This document shows, in pieces, positions 1 to 21,900 of a stretch of 64,000 bases of DNA. A model generated the notes under the pieces. It ran no database searches and was not told the origin of the DNA. It worked only from the letters and a program-made list of their open reading frames with translations. Location: assembly GCF_028769735.1 (NCBI RefSeq), contig NC_088170.1, positions 59,739,585 to 59,803,584 of the forward strand, written 5' to 3'. Each line of letters starts with the position of its first letter. Positions within the stretch are counted from its first letter, which is position 1. The stretch comes from Zonotrichia leucophrys gambelii (taxonomy: Eukaryota > Chordata > Aves > Passeriformes > Passerellidae). The position numbers and the translations under genes were made by a program.

Positions 1-113
1 ATTTTTTTGATAAAAGTGTAACAAGAGAGTTGCTGTTTCACAGTGTTCACGATGCTGTCCTTGCCTGCCAAATGAAAGATGGGTCTGCTGCACAGGCTGG
101 CTCTGACCTTTGA
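1..113 (+). CDS. SLC26A5: SLC26A5 (prestin), last coding segment, partial
   Basis: Only the C-terminal 36 codons are in the window, in the frame starting at base 3, ending at TGA 111-113. The peptide contains [13 protein letters not shown], the end of the C-terminal STAS domain of SLC26 anion transporters, and closest in my memory to prestin (ELLFHSIHDAVL in mammals). It is followed by a short polar tail. Prestin is the voltage-driven motor protein of mammalian outer hair cells; in birds it acts more as an anion exchanger. The assignment to SLC26A5 rather than another SLC26 paralogue rests on synteny: in amniotes SLC26A5 lies tail to tail with PSMC2, as here. The upstream exons and the splice acceptor are outside the window. 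Confidence 0.85.
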   Translation, partial: FFDKSVTRELLFHSVHDAVLACQMKDGSAAQAGSDL

Positions 114-1780
114 AGAGTGGCACTGAGCAGAATGGGAGCCAGGTCTATGCTGATGGAGATTCTTTCTGAATATTTAATTTGCACAGTTTGAAGAGAGCCT
201 GAGGCTGTTTCCACCTATGGGTATGGGGTGGTGTTTGTTTTTGTAGGAAAAGTAGAAAAGGAAACGGAAGCCTTCATGCTCTTGAATTTTTTCCTTTGAT
301 CAGGGTATAGCCTTCCAATAATAAACAAGCACAAAATTATGCAAGAAAAGAAAATTCAGTGTATTTTGCTGCAGTCAGAATCTGGTGGACAAGGTGACAT
401 TCCTATTCCTGTTGAGAAAATGGGCACTTTAACTCACTACACGTGGGATCTTGCAGGAGGTAACTGTTCTGCAAGTGCAATACACTGTACCAGTGTCTTT
501 AAATAACTTTCTTAGATGACTTTTAAAGCCTGATGTCAACAGATTGGTACAATTTATAATACTCTGCCAGCTGGATTAATGAATTCACACTGGTGGCATT
601 TAGCTGCTGCTGTTTTTAAACCTGGATGGTAGAGTTTTGTTGTTTTTTTTTTGAATACCTAACCTGTCTCAGCTATACCCAAATTCTTCATTTCTGCTCT
701 AAGTGAACTTGAAGTCAGAAACTCATTGTTTAATTATTGCATTATCAGTACAGTACTTGCACTGCCAAAACTTGGTTAGGCTTTCTAGGAAACACAACTG
801 ATTTTAATCTAAACTTAATTTATCTTCAGAGTTTAAAGACAAAATTGGTTTAAGACAGGAATGAAGCCTATTTAAGTTAAGAACTGATGCCCTATATGCA
901 GTCTCTTAAGCTGGAATGAAAATTTAGGCAAGGTCTCAATGGTTAAAAAAACAAAAGGTATTTTTCTGTTGCCTGTCTTCCTCCCAGTAGTGCTGCTTCT
1001 GCCACAGCTTTTAAGTGCTTTGAGAAATAGAGTTCAATAGAACTCAAAAATGGTACATGTTTGGGTTTTTAAAAGAAACAGTAGCATGGGATTTCTTTTT
1101 CTATTGTCAGCCTGGCCACTGCAGTAGTGTCTCACTTCAGGTGTGAGGTGGAAACTATGGAAATCATGCAAAAGAGATCTTCAATGCTCCTGTTTCTCTC
1201 ACAGCAGTCACTGTGAAGCTCAGCAGAGGCAGGAACCTAAAAGTGTTTCTCTGTAGGTTATTTCGACAGCATAGGGCAAGTGAGGCATCAGTGACATTTC
1301 ACTCAGCACCCTCAAATCACAGGTCCAGTGCATAAGGAATTCAGACACCTTCCTCACCTCTGGTCACAGAATGTAATAATCTGGTTTTATTTCAGGCTCT
1401 TACACTTAGGGCTTACTTCAGGTAAACATTTAGGGCTTGCTTCAGGTAAACTGTTTGCAGGGACCAGGGGAGTTGGGGAAGATACTTTATTTCCTCAGAC
1501 TCCCCTGCCCATAAGGATGGGAAGCTTTCTGCATCAGAAATTGCTGCTTAGCTGGAGTTCCAAGGATGAAGTGCATGCATGTGAAGACATTGTGTGTGCT
1601 TATTTAAACAACTTTTGGTACATTTTATAATGTTAACTAGTTCAACAAGCCTTTGTATCTACATACAGTATATTTTTCTATTTTCAGCTTGTTGCAGCTT
1701 CAGTTTTTAACTCTAGTCTCTTCAGTTCACATTGAAATCCTGTCAAGTTCCAAAATAAAGTGTTGTCACTTGTCAAAATT
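114..1780 (+). other. SLC26A5: SLC26A5 3' untranslated region
   Basis: Non-coding stretch after the stop codon at 111-113, AT-rich and without a convincing ORF. It contains a short imperfect tandem duplication (about 24-bp period, 1406-1452). A canonical AATAAA at 1754-1759 is the likely main polyadenylation signal, putting the transcript end near 1775-1790. The UTR end is inferred, since other AATAAA hexamers occur further on (for example 2280-2285). Confidence 0.6.
1754..1759 (+). terminator. Poly(A) signal AATAAA, SLC26A5
   Basis: Canonical hexamer followed by a T/G-rich stretch (TGTTGTCACTTGTC) that fits a downstream element. It is the first canonical hexamer with such context after the SLC26A5 stop codon. 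Confidence 0.55.
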
Positions 1781-1790
1781 TTCCATTTTG

Positions 1791-3684
1791 TCTTGGTGAG
1801 ACTCGGTCTGAGGGACAGGCTGAGAGCCCCAGATACAAGTGTCTGATGCCAGGAGAGGTTTCCACCTCCAGGCAGTGTTCCCTGCTCTGCTGGTTCCTGC
1901 TCCTCACTCCTCCAACCCCCATGAATCCCTCTCCATTTCAGGCCTCACAGGGATACACAACTAGAGCTGGATCTCCCACTGTGGCAGAAACAGATGCACT
2001 TCCCAGGGAGCTGCTGAAATGCTGGACTGAAAACCTTTGCCCAAGGAAGTCCCACATCCCAGACCATGCAGAACAAGTGCTCCTGCCTCAACCCCCCAGC
2101 AATGCTGGTAACTCATCCCATAGAACAAAATTTTCAGCAGCTTTTGCTCATCTCTTCCTGTGTTTGGCTGCCACCAGCTGAAGCACTGCCTCCCCCTGGC
2201 AGCCCGAGCCAGCCCCTAAAAAGGGAACCCATTTCCTCTTCCCTGCACTCATTAACTGACCACTATCCAAAAGTGCCAGAATAAAGAACCCCAGGTCCTT
2301 TAACCTTGTGACAGGGCTCCAGTTTGTCTGCAGGGACAGGGGAGTGCCTCCCCCCTGCTGCTGAAGCCCCACCACAGCAGATGGCAGTGGATGGCCTAAA
2401 TCGGGCTGGTACCTTGTAATAATCAGGGTCATGTTCCTTTCCCCTCCTTTTTTGCAAGAGCACTGATGATAATTCAGGCTACCTGGTAAGATCCAAACTC
2501 TTTCTCCATACTTCACTTACCCTTCTCAAATAAAAGCTACCCTTGATTTCAAGTGCTGCTCCTGGTAAACAGGGATGCTGTCAGTGCTGCTTTCTGAAAA
2601 TGAGAAACATTCTGTCCCACCAATAAACCCACATCCCTCTCTAGAATGTTCTTCCTGAAATGACACACAAATATTGAGATTGCCCAGGTTTCCATATCAA
2701 GATACTGACACCAGCCAGAACCCTAACCCAGTCCATGGCTGCATACTCACTCTATTGCACACACTTCCTATTAAAAAAAAATAGAAGTGGCTTCATAATT
2801 TAAGCTTGATAAATTGATGGGTATCATTTTGATACAACTGACAATAAAACTTCTCCCACTTCCAAGACAAAGCAGTTCCCAAAAGCATTTTTTCCCCTCA
2901 GGTATTTCTTTAAGCTCTTCCAGCTCTTCCCCTGAAATCACTTTAATGCAACACTGGAAAGAAGAGGAAAATGGAAGGCTGTTGTTTTTTGTTGAGCTGT
3001 ACAGGACCTTGTCAGACAGATGAGGATTAACCTTTCAGGGCTGCCTCTGTGTGGCCAACAACTCACAGCCACTGCTCAGCTCTGGAGAGCCAGGACCCTG
3101 TCCCGCTCATCCTGTGTGCAGCAGCAGCATCTCAGACAAGTCACACAATGTATCAAAGTGCTCACCGATGTCAAACTTCACAGCAGGAACAGGGAAAAGG
3201 AATTTTCCATCCCACAGCACTGAAATTACACCTTCCTCCTCCTTGACCCATTTACTATTTTGTAAGACACAACAAAGGATCTCAGCAAAAGGGATAGAAA
3301 AAACTCTGAAGATAAAAAACACAAGCTGTGATGGTACCAGAGCATTCACCAAGAAAGGGAAAAAATGTCCCTTCGTGTTTTCCCTTAGCTGGGCAATGAC
3401 TCAAACCATCACAAGTGCCTTCCCATGACAGCTTGTTTTTGTGGGACACACAAGCACTTCTCAGCACACCCAGAAACACTGGAGTCACTCAGGGGTCTTC
3501 CAGCAACTCTATGGCTCAAATTCAAGCTTTGGGGTGTAGATGGTGACCAGGCATCTAAACTTGGGATTCTGACATTGCCCAGGTATCTGATTTAAAATTA
3601 GCCATGCTGCTGTAACCTCACTAAGATCTTTTCCCAACAGCAGCAACAGTCCACTGGAGTAGAATACTCACAATGAACACGCCC
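1791..3684. other. Intergenic spacer between SLC26A5 and PSMC2 3' ends
   Basis: Short tail-to-tail spacer. Several short ORFs on both strands overlap one another and show neither splice context nor recognisable protein similarity. I see no RNA gene, no clear repeat and no promoter-like GC-rich segment. Confidence 0.5.
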
Positions 3685-3702
3685 CTACTGTTTGGAACAC
3701 CA

Positions 3703-3708
3703 TTTATT
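3703..3708 (-). terminator. Poly(A) signal AATAAA, PSMC2
   Basis: TTTATT on the plus strand reads AATAAA on the minus strand, 90 bases past the PSMC2 stop codon. This gives a short 3' UTR of roughly 110 bases, typical of a housekeeping gene. Confidence 0.75.
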
Positions 3709-3797
3709 TCTAACTTCCAAGAACAAAACACAATCACTACACTTGGATTTTTGTTCCACAGAAAGTTGTGGGGAAACAGTAAGAACATTCCCAGGTG

Positions 3798-12624
<8,827 letters not shown>

Positions 12625-12971
12625 CGCGCCCGCCCGCCTTACGCAGCACCGCGCCGCTTCCGCCCGGAACACAAACCAGGGTGCACCGCGGCCCGCGCGC
12701 GGGCAACTCCTTCCCCCCGGCGCCGCGGCCGCCGCCGGGAGTTCCGCGCGGCGCCGCCGGTTCACCGCTCGGCCCGGGGCAGGGCCGCCGGTACCGCCCC
12801 GCGGGAGCCGCTCCGGCCGCGGGGGCGCTGCGGGGGCGGCGGGGACGCGGCGGGGCCCGCGGGACCCGGGCAGGGCCGGCCGGGCTACTTATGGCGCCGC
12901 ACGCCGCCGCCGCCCCGGAAGCGCTGCGGGCGCCCCACGCGCCGGTGCCGCGGCAGGCGCAGGCCGCGGCC

Positions 12972-15900
12972 ATGGCGCTGCTGCGCGGCCCCGCGGCGGA
13001 CGGACAGCGCTCGGCCGTCAGCAGGCCGCTCTCCGCCGGTACGTACCGCGGGCTCGGGACGGGAAACGCCGCCCTGGAGCGCCCGGCCGGGCGCCGGGCC
13101 GGGAAATCGGCCGGGCTGGAGAAGTTTGGTGTTGGTTTGAGTTTGATTGTCTCCGTGTGCGTGCGGTGCCCCCGCCGGGATCGTTGGTGCCCCTGTGCCA
13201 GCAACAAGTCTGGGTGCTCCCGAGGGAGGGGTCTGGGAGCGGGAACGCGGGGAAGATCCATCCCAATCCAATATCGCTGCCCGGGTGCCTCCTCCGCCGC
13301 CAATAGGACCGAATTGAACATCCATTGACACGTGTGTCCCTTTAACTCGAAATCACCTTTGCAGGTGTGAGAGCGCGGAGCGTTGGGAGCTCCCGTCTGG
13401 TGGGCACGAGTGCTGGTTCCTGCACTCCGGTGTGTGCGGAGCCAAAGAAAACACTTAGAGATCTGTGATGCTGTGCTTGTGGGGGTTTTGATGGGGTTTA
13501 GTTTAAAAAAAACCAAAAGTAAACCACAGAAGGTGAAGTTGCTTTTATGTTTTTGCTTATAGCATCAGTACTCTGTCAAGTGGAACCTGTGGGAAGATGG
13601 TTTGAAGCATTTATTAAGAGGAGAAACATAAATGTTTCTGCCTCTTTCCAGGAGCTAGAAGATGAGAAGGAACTTTCTGAGGAATCGGGGGATGAAGAAC
13701 TGCAGCTTGAGGAGTATCCTATGTTAAAAACCCTCGACCCAAAGGACTGGAAGGTATTTAGTTAATTTGTGTTACTGTCACCTCGTTTGGCCCATCGAGG
13801 TTATATGCCGTGCCCAGGTGCTAAAGATCTCCTTCCTCCTACACCCATGTGAATCAGTTCATGTCCCTTATCTTAATATCTGGTGTGTGAAGGCAAACAC
13901 CTCAGGATAAGATCTTGGCTTTGAGCTGCAGCTTTTTATTTTGCTGCCTGAAAGTATTAAGTGTCTCATCTCCTTTATTCTGGAGTTACATACTCTTAAT
14001 ATTAACAACAGCAATTCAGTTTTCCAATAACTGAATTTTCTAGTGCTTTAATCCAATTTAGATTAAGCTACTTGAATTTCTGTGACAGGCTTAATGTATT
14101 GATATTCAGTTATTCAGTAATTATTCAATGATTTATGACAGTTCTTCCTATAGTGTTTTCCCAATATTTATTGGGAGAGGGAAGAATTCTCCCTCTTGCC
14201 TTTAAGAGATGGGGAAAAGAACTTGTTTTCTGCATGTGTGGTGGTGTTTTAGGTTGTATTTATGAGTGTTTATTAGGGTTTGTGGTTCTTTTCTCTCAGA
14301 ATCAAGACCATTATGCAGTTCTTGGACTGGGAAATATACGATACAGGGCTACTCAGAAACAAATCAAAGCAGCTCGTGAGTACCTGTCCCTCATAAGCAA
14401 AACCTTTTTTCAGATGTGCTCAGCTGGTTTCCAGTGAAAATACCTGCATGTTGTGAACAAGGTTTTTACTGTTTCCCAGGCCTAAAAGTTTGATTTGTGT
14501 TGTTTACCAGCATCTTAAATTTATATCATAGTTCTGAAATCCAGAAGCCTAAATGTAGGGGAGTAAAAAAATTCACAAAGCCTAAATGTAGGGAATTAAA
14601 AAATTTCACATCTCTGTTTCTGGGAAGTGCAGCAGCATTCACAGGCTGTAGCTTTCCTGCTAAATTTCACTTTGGATCGTGTTCAAAACTTCTGTAAAGG
14701 GATAGAATAGAATTTTTGTTTTATCTGAACTATTTTGTTTTTCATTAGAAATAACAACTAAAATTACATTAATTATTTTTGTTTCTTTCAATTTTGAAGC
14801 TAACTGTACACTTACAGATACTAAAGCACATTGCTAGGCATAATAGTAGAGTAAGTCTCAGACTTTTTCAGATATTGAGGTGGAATAGAAAATAGAGTTT
14901 CTGAGTTGTGATTATTTTATGTCCCAGCAAAGATGAAATAATGTTAATTCTAACTATAGTATTAAATCAAAGAAAATTCATTAACTTCTGTTTTCTGCCA
15001 GATCTGACTGTTTGGTTTGTATTTTTATTTAAGTTTTGAATGAGAGAAATGCCAATTGGAGTTACTGTGTGGCTTTGTAGTTTGAAACTGTTTCTGCTGA
15101 AGCATTTCTAACTGTAATGCATTTATTTGTTAGATAAATCCATGGTTCTGAAACATCATCCAGACAAACGAAAAGCTGCAGGGGAGCAGATAGGAGAGGG
15201 TGATAATGATTATTTTACTTGCATAACTAAAGGTAAGCAATTGATCTCCTTTGTTGGATACTCTCTCAATCTACTTGATCATCAGAAACGTATTTGTTGG
15301 CTTCATTAGGATTTTAAGGAATTGTCAGTGAGTAAACAGCTGGAGAAGTTCTTTTTCCATTGTAGAAAACTGCATCAATAGATCACATGAGGTCTAACTT
15401 CCCAGTGGGCAGGAGCAGGAAGGGAATGCAGCTGACAGATGTTTGGCTGCTGTGGCAGCTGGTGACAAAATGTGACACTTGCAGCAGTGCACACACAGAT
15501 GAACCTCTGGAGGTGGCCCCATACCTGGGATGAGCTAGTGAGCCATGGAGCAACGCCCCACAGGCACCAGCAGCAGTTGGAAAATCTGAATTCTGATGTG
15601 CTTGCTCTGACAATAGGACATGTGTTGATTTGATCCAGGTCATCGGTTTCTTCAGCTGCTCATTTGTGCCCACAGATGAGCAAGTGAACTCAATTTAATT
15701 ACATTTCCTTCTTGCCTGAGTGGGGGACTCAGCAGTGCAGGATTAATGGCTGCACTCTGGTTTTAGAGGTCTTGCCCAACTTTAATGGTTCTGTGACCCA
15801 GAACACCACTGCTGGCCAATTCCAAACCCACAGGGGCTGCTCTAGGTGTATGACTTGCATCTCCAGGAATGCTTGAGAGCTTGGCTTTTTTGTTTATTTT

Positions 15901-18900
15901 AAACAAATTTCATTCAGTAAGGTTGAAGCAGGAGGAAATCTTGGAATTTGTGTTTCTAAACTTTCTTCTCTGAATGTTTGTCTAAAATATCTCTAATACT
16001 AGTTAGAGATATTTTAGACAAACTAATATTTTCAGCCTCCTTTGGAGTTATCAGAAGGAGAAAGGTTGCCAAAGGAAATAGTTTTTCTGTTGCAGTCCTG
16101 TCAGAAACTGTCAGATATCTACGATGAGATACCTGCACATGGGTTCAGGAAATGTGTTCTACATGCAAGGAGCAAAATATCATAGAACCTTCCCTCTTAA
16201 CTGCTTGCAATCCAAGTTTGGGGCTAAACAGAAAGCAAAGCACAAAGTAGCAAAGAAAAGGAATAATGCTTCCAGGCAGCATTTTGAAGGAAGGAAATAC
16301 TAAAATGCAATAGTAGGAAAGGGGGACCTGGACTAAGAGCAAACCAGTTTTGAAACAGGGAGGAGAAACTTGGAAAGGTGGGAGAACATAGGTTGGACTC
16401 AGAAACCAGTCTGACAAAGGAATGTGTGGGAGATACAGGGCTGGGGGAGCTGAGTGTGTGGGAGTAGAAGTGGGGATCTGTGAGTGGAAGGGACATCTCC
16501 TAAATGGAAGAGGAACCAATGGATGTGCACAGAATTTCTTGCACCAGGAAAATGGTGTGAGGGTTACTGAGGCAGGATAATTGGGGTCATTTGGAGTGTT
16601 GGTGGAGGGAAGTGCTTTCCCAGAGGGAAGGGGCAGACTGGCAGGCAGCAGCTACTGGTGGCCACTGCCATTCCTTGCAGTGAGATCAGCTTACAGCCCT
16701 GCAGAGCACCAAGGTCTCCTCCAGGTTATCACCTCCCACATCCAACCTTCATGGGCCAGTGTCCTCTGGCAGGGGTGCAGGCACACAAGTCCATGAATGA
16801 TTGCAATACAACTTCGATTTCTTTGACTTTTCATTCTTACTGAAAAATAGTGGTCATTGTAAAACTCCACACTTCACTGAGATAAGAGTGCTGAAGCTGT
16901 AGTTTTTGTGATTTACAGAATATAAAATTAGTAATGTGATGCTCCCCAGCTGCAGGGATCTAAGAACAGGAAATCTGGGACTGTTTGCATGTTTTGGAGA
17001 GTTTGTGTGGAGTTCTGTATTCTATCCAAGACTTGGTACAACTTCATCATCACCTGCAAAAATTCTAAGGAAAGGTTTCCTGTTCTTGCCCATTCTGACA
17101 ACACATGAACTCAGGGACTGCCTTTGCTCTGTGCCCTAGTGAACCATTTTGTCAATTTATCTGCAGGGATCCCGTGTAGGATAAAAGTCTGAAGATGTCA
17201 TGCCCAAACTCCCAGTGTCTGAACAAAATTTACTGCTATAAAGTTAAACATTGTCTGGTTTGTTACATCTTAATGGTTAAATGTGTCCTTTTTCATAAAT
17301 GTTTTCCTCCTACTTAGTTTAGCAGGAACAGACAGTAATGCTTTTTGGTGTCACTAAAATAATGAAATATCAAGCTCTACAAGAACACTACAGATAGATC
17401 AAACACAGATCTGAGAACATCTTTTTAAACATTTACAACCTTATGTCTGGTAACTTTCAGCTTATGAAATATTATCTGATCCTGTGAAACGACGAGCATT
17501 TAACAGCATAGACCCAACTTTTGATAACTCTGTACCTTCCAAAAGTGAAGCAAAAGAAAACTTCTTCGAAGTTTTCTCACCAGTTTTTGAAAGAAATGCC
17601 AGGTAAGCTGTGTCTGACTGCCTCTGCTGTTGCTGGAGAATCAGCATTTGCAAACTCTTTTGACATTGTGTTTGTAACAAGAGATGTATTAATTTGCTAG
17701 AAATGTAATACAACTAAAGTAGTTGCAATTATTTTTTATTTCATTTTAAAATAATCTGAACTGTCAGCTGATGGCATTGAGTTTGACCCATGCCATTTTT
17801 AAAAAACTTCTCAGCTTCCCATTACCTACTGCCCTTTTTGCACAACTCATTGTTTCATCTTAAAATTACTTACAATACCAAATATGTGCTGCTGACTAAA
17901 ACTTCCTTTTTAAAATTATTTTCTTCTGAGAGTGAGGCATCAACAGAAGACAGTAGTTACAGTCATGATTTAGCTGGTTAAAAGAGAAGAAAATTGTAGC
18001 TGTCAATATTTGGTGGTTCTCTCTTACATTGTGTGACTTCTTTTCTTCATTTGATTCATGGTTGACAATTAGCTTGGTATTAAGGTTGTCACAATAGAAA
18101 TCTGCCAACTTCTCCCTGTATAAAAGGGCTTAATTACATGAGGCACTTTACAACATTCTGAACAATTATTGTTTAAACTACTCTTACTGAATCTTATTCC
18201 ATAGACTTCAGACCTGGATCTGTGGTTGTCAGATGAGGTTTTTCCCTTTTCTGCAGTGAGAGTTAATGCTGTGTCATGGAACAACCAATTCTAGAGCCTG
18301 TGGAAGATTTCCCTAGTAAAATATGCAGTGGGGGCAAAGTATGCATTATTGCATTATTCCCTGTGCTCCAGTAGGATGTGTGGGAGACTTCCTGTACCCT
18401 GCCAGAGAGCCGAGTTATTCACAGAGCACTTTGTGGCCACTTTCTGTAGGCTCCTCTGCCAGAAGAACGTGTATGGGGAATGGAGTATCTACAAAGATAG
18501 CTTGTGCTCCATCAGGTCTTCTTGAGGCACAAAGCAGGAGGCACTCAGGCAGGAGAAGGTTGCTTTTTTGGGGAAACTCACCCAGAAATGCCCAATCTGG
18601 AGGATACTTATGAGGAACTCTCCTGTTCTTTTCATCTTTCCTGGTGCCCTCTCTGTTGGTGGGAGAGAATCTCAGGTTTTGATTCTGTGCTTAACAAATG
18701 CCATGTTATGAAGATTGTATATATTGTTTCTTGAATATATCCATGTATTTTCAGGTGGTCAAATAAGAAAAATGTACCTAAACTTGGGGACATGAACTCC
18801 TCATTTGAGGAGGTAGATGCATTCTATTCCTTTTGGTAAGTCAGCTGGTGCCTCTGTTTCTATTCAAGACATGCAGGATAAAGGGCTTGCAGACCCTTTG

Positions 18901-21900
18901 GTGTGTGGGCTGTCCCAGCCTCCTGATGTCACAAAATTACCCCACAGCTTTTGTGCCTTCCACAAACTGAGCCAGCTTTGTCCTGGCTAATCCATCCACT
19001 TGTAAATTCATGGTTGCAGTGGGGATTTCTGACCATGGTGGCTGGGAACTGAGCTGACCCACAGCCTGGAAGTCAGGTTTATCTCATCTAACCTGTGTTT
19101 TCAGTGGAGACATCTTAGGACTTTAAGCTCCCCTAGCAAAGGGAGGTGTGTTTAGTCCAAAAAAGTCAGTCATGTTTTTGGCATGCCTTATCTGCTAAAT
19201 ATGGGTGCTCAGATAAAGATTTATTTCTGTCTGAACTCTACTGACTGCACTGCATTTCCCCTGCCTGTGACAGAAACATAGACAGCTGTAGACATTTAGA
19301 GTAGGCAAGACCAATGCCATCCTGAAGTAGGCTGTCCCACAGTACAGAGAGGTGTAAATCATATCCTACATACTGACTTAACACAGTGGCATCACTGTAG
19401 GTGCAGAATAATTGTAAATTATGTGTTATAAATTGTAAACAGCAGTACAGTTGCCTATAAACACATAACAGTAAAAAATGTGCTGATGTTTAACAGATTT
19501 GCTGTTTTTTCATTCACTTTCTTTTTCCTTCAATTTACTTTAGGTATAATTTTGATTCCTGGAGAGAGTTTTCCTATTTAGATGAAGAGGAAAAAGAAAA
19601 AGCAGAATGGTATGTAAGTAAAAATAATTTTGACAGGAGACTGAGAGGTTGATACAGCAAGATTTTCCAACTTTCTCTTAGACTGTTAAGTCATAGGAAG
19701 AAAGGCAGCTGAGCCAAGTCTGAATTCCACTCTCCCAGCTTAGGGGTCAGTCATGGATTGAACTGAACTTACTGTGGGCTTCTTCATGTAATTGAAGTAG
19801 TTCCTGCTTGCCTCACAGAGGTCTGTCTGAGGTGCTTTGAAATGTGTGTTCATTTAAGTCCAGGCTTTCAATTCCTGCCAGTCCCAAGCATAGGTGGAGC
19901 CAGGACAGAGTGGATGAGCATGCTGGTATCATTTCTCTCTTTGGCTTGTACTGAGAAAATGATACTTCCTAGAGTTTGGAGAAGTGAGTTCTGATGGCTT
20001 GATGCTAGAAATTATGTATTAGTTGATGTAGTGATAGTTGCTGAATTACTCAGATTATGTTGCATTGGAAAATACATTTTGTTTTTATCCTTCCTACAGT
20101 TACAAACAGAGAGTGTTCAAGCTGGAGCTTTAGTCTAACACACATTTCACAGGACATAACCTCACTTAGTAATCCTTGTGAGACCATAATTTACATCATA
20201 TGAATCTCTTCTTCAGTTTGGCTAGAAATCAGTTCTGTATTTAGATTCAGTGGTTGGCTTTCTTTGTGCTGAAAACTGCCATATTTAGGCTGTAGCTGGG
20301 CATTTCTCTTCTCTTGTGCCTCTTCCTGCTCCTGGATTTCCTGAGCCTCAGCAGACCCACTGTTCTCTGTCCTGTGAAGGTTCTGTGAGGGCACTGTAAT
20401 CAGGTCCCTGTCACTTGTACTTGTGGTACATCACACAGATGAACCTCTAGGCTTCTCCTTGGAACAATCTTGAATTATTTGCACAGCTATTTTTTTCTGC
20501 TCATTCCTGTCATTAGTGTCCTTTCTCAAAGATGTTTAGACAAATGGTACCTAGTGTGCTGTACTTAGGAGAGAGAACTGCATTACAGCTGCTCTTCAGG
20601 TGGTCATGATTCTTGCTACCCCTTCTTGCCAAAGGTGATGTTGCTCATGTTTTAAAGCTTCAATCTATTCATATTAGCCTCCTTCTCAGTTATGGGGTTT
20701 GCTTTCTTGGTTCTGAGGTAGAGTGGTTTGGGTTGGAAGGAGCTTTAAATACCTCACAGTTCCAACTTCCCTGCCCCCTCTGTTGTTCTTTATGTGGCTG
20801 TGTGGATGAGGCTATAGATCCCCATTAAAATTTGCCTCTTTCTTGACAGCACTGGTAAAATTTCAGATTATTTAGTCAGCCCATCAATTACCTGAGCTGT
20901 ATTTCAGTGGAGTGAATCTGGCATGACCTTACCCAGAGTATCATGCTACTTCATAGAGTGTTGTTCCTGTGCAGATGAGTTTATGTGACATGACTAAATT
21001 CTGCAAAATGAGCTAACTGTGGCATTATTTATACTGCTGTCCTTTAATTAAACCCTGTGCTAGCATTTCTGTTGTTTAGCTTGAGTTTAATGTTAGGTAA
21101 GCAAGTGGATTGCATTTTGAAAATAAAGTCCATGATCTCATTCCCTACAAGGACAGATAAGCAGCTTGCTTTGTCAGGTTTATATAACTATGTAAACACT
21201 TAGCATTTTGTACATGAACTCAGAGCCTGGAACTTAATTTTTTGAAGTCTATTTTTGAAGTACTCCCAGAAGAACATCTGTGTGGGGGGAACTGTTCAAG
21301 AAGCTTGTTGATGAATTTCTAGCAGTGGCACTGTAAAGCATTAGCACTGAACTGTGCTTTCCCTTTTAGTCGAGATGAAAGGAGGTGGATTGAAAAGCAG
21401 AACAGAGCTGCCAGAGCATTGAGAAAAAAAGAAGAAATGAACAGAATTAGGACTCTTGTTGGTGAGCACACAAACTGCTGTTCTTTAAAGTGAGATTTAT
21501 TGACTAACTGTGGAAGTCTCCTGCTTTTCTTCTATACATGATGCTTCCTTTCTTCTGCCAGACAATGCATACAGCTGTGATCCCAGAATAAAGAAATTTA
21601 AGGAGGAAGAAAAGGCAAAGAAGGAAGCAGAGAAGAAAGCCAAGGTAGAAGCAAAACGAAAAGAACAGGAGGCAAAAGAAAAAGTAAGTGAAGTACTTTA
21701 TTTTGGTTGAAAAACTCTGCTTCATTCACACCTGCTGCTTCAGGTTCTAGATTTGTCAGAAGACTACTGACAGAATTACCCTGGGGTTCAAAAATGTGTT
21801 GTCTTTGATGCCTGTGCAGCAGGCAGTGTAAGGCTGGCAGCCTTCTGACAATGAGATGGAAACAAGGAATGCAGATCTGAAACAAAACACCTTTGAAAAC

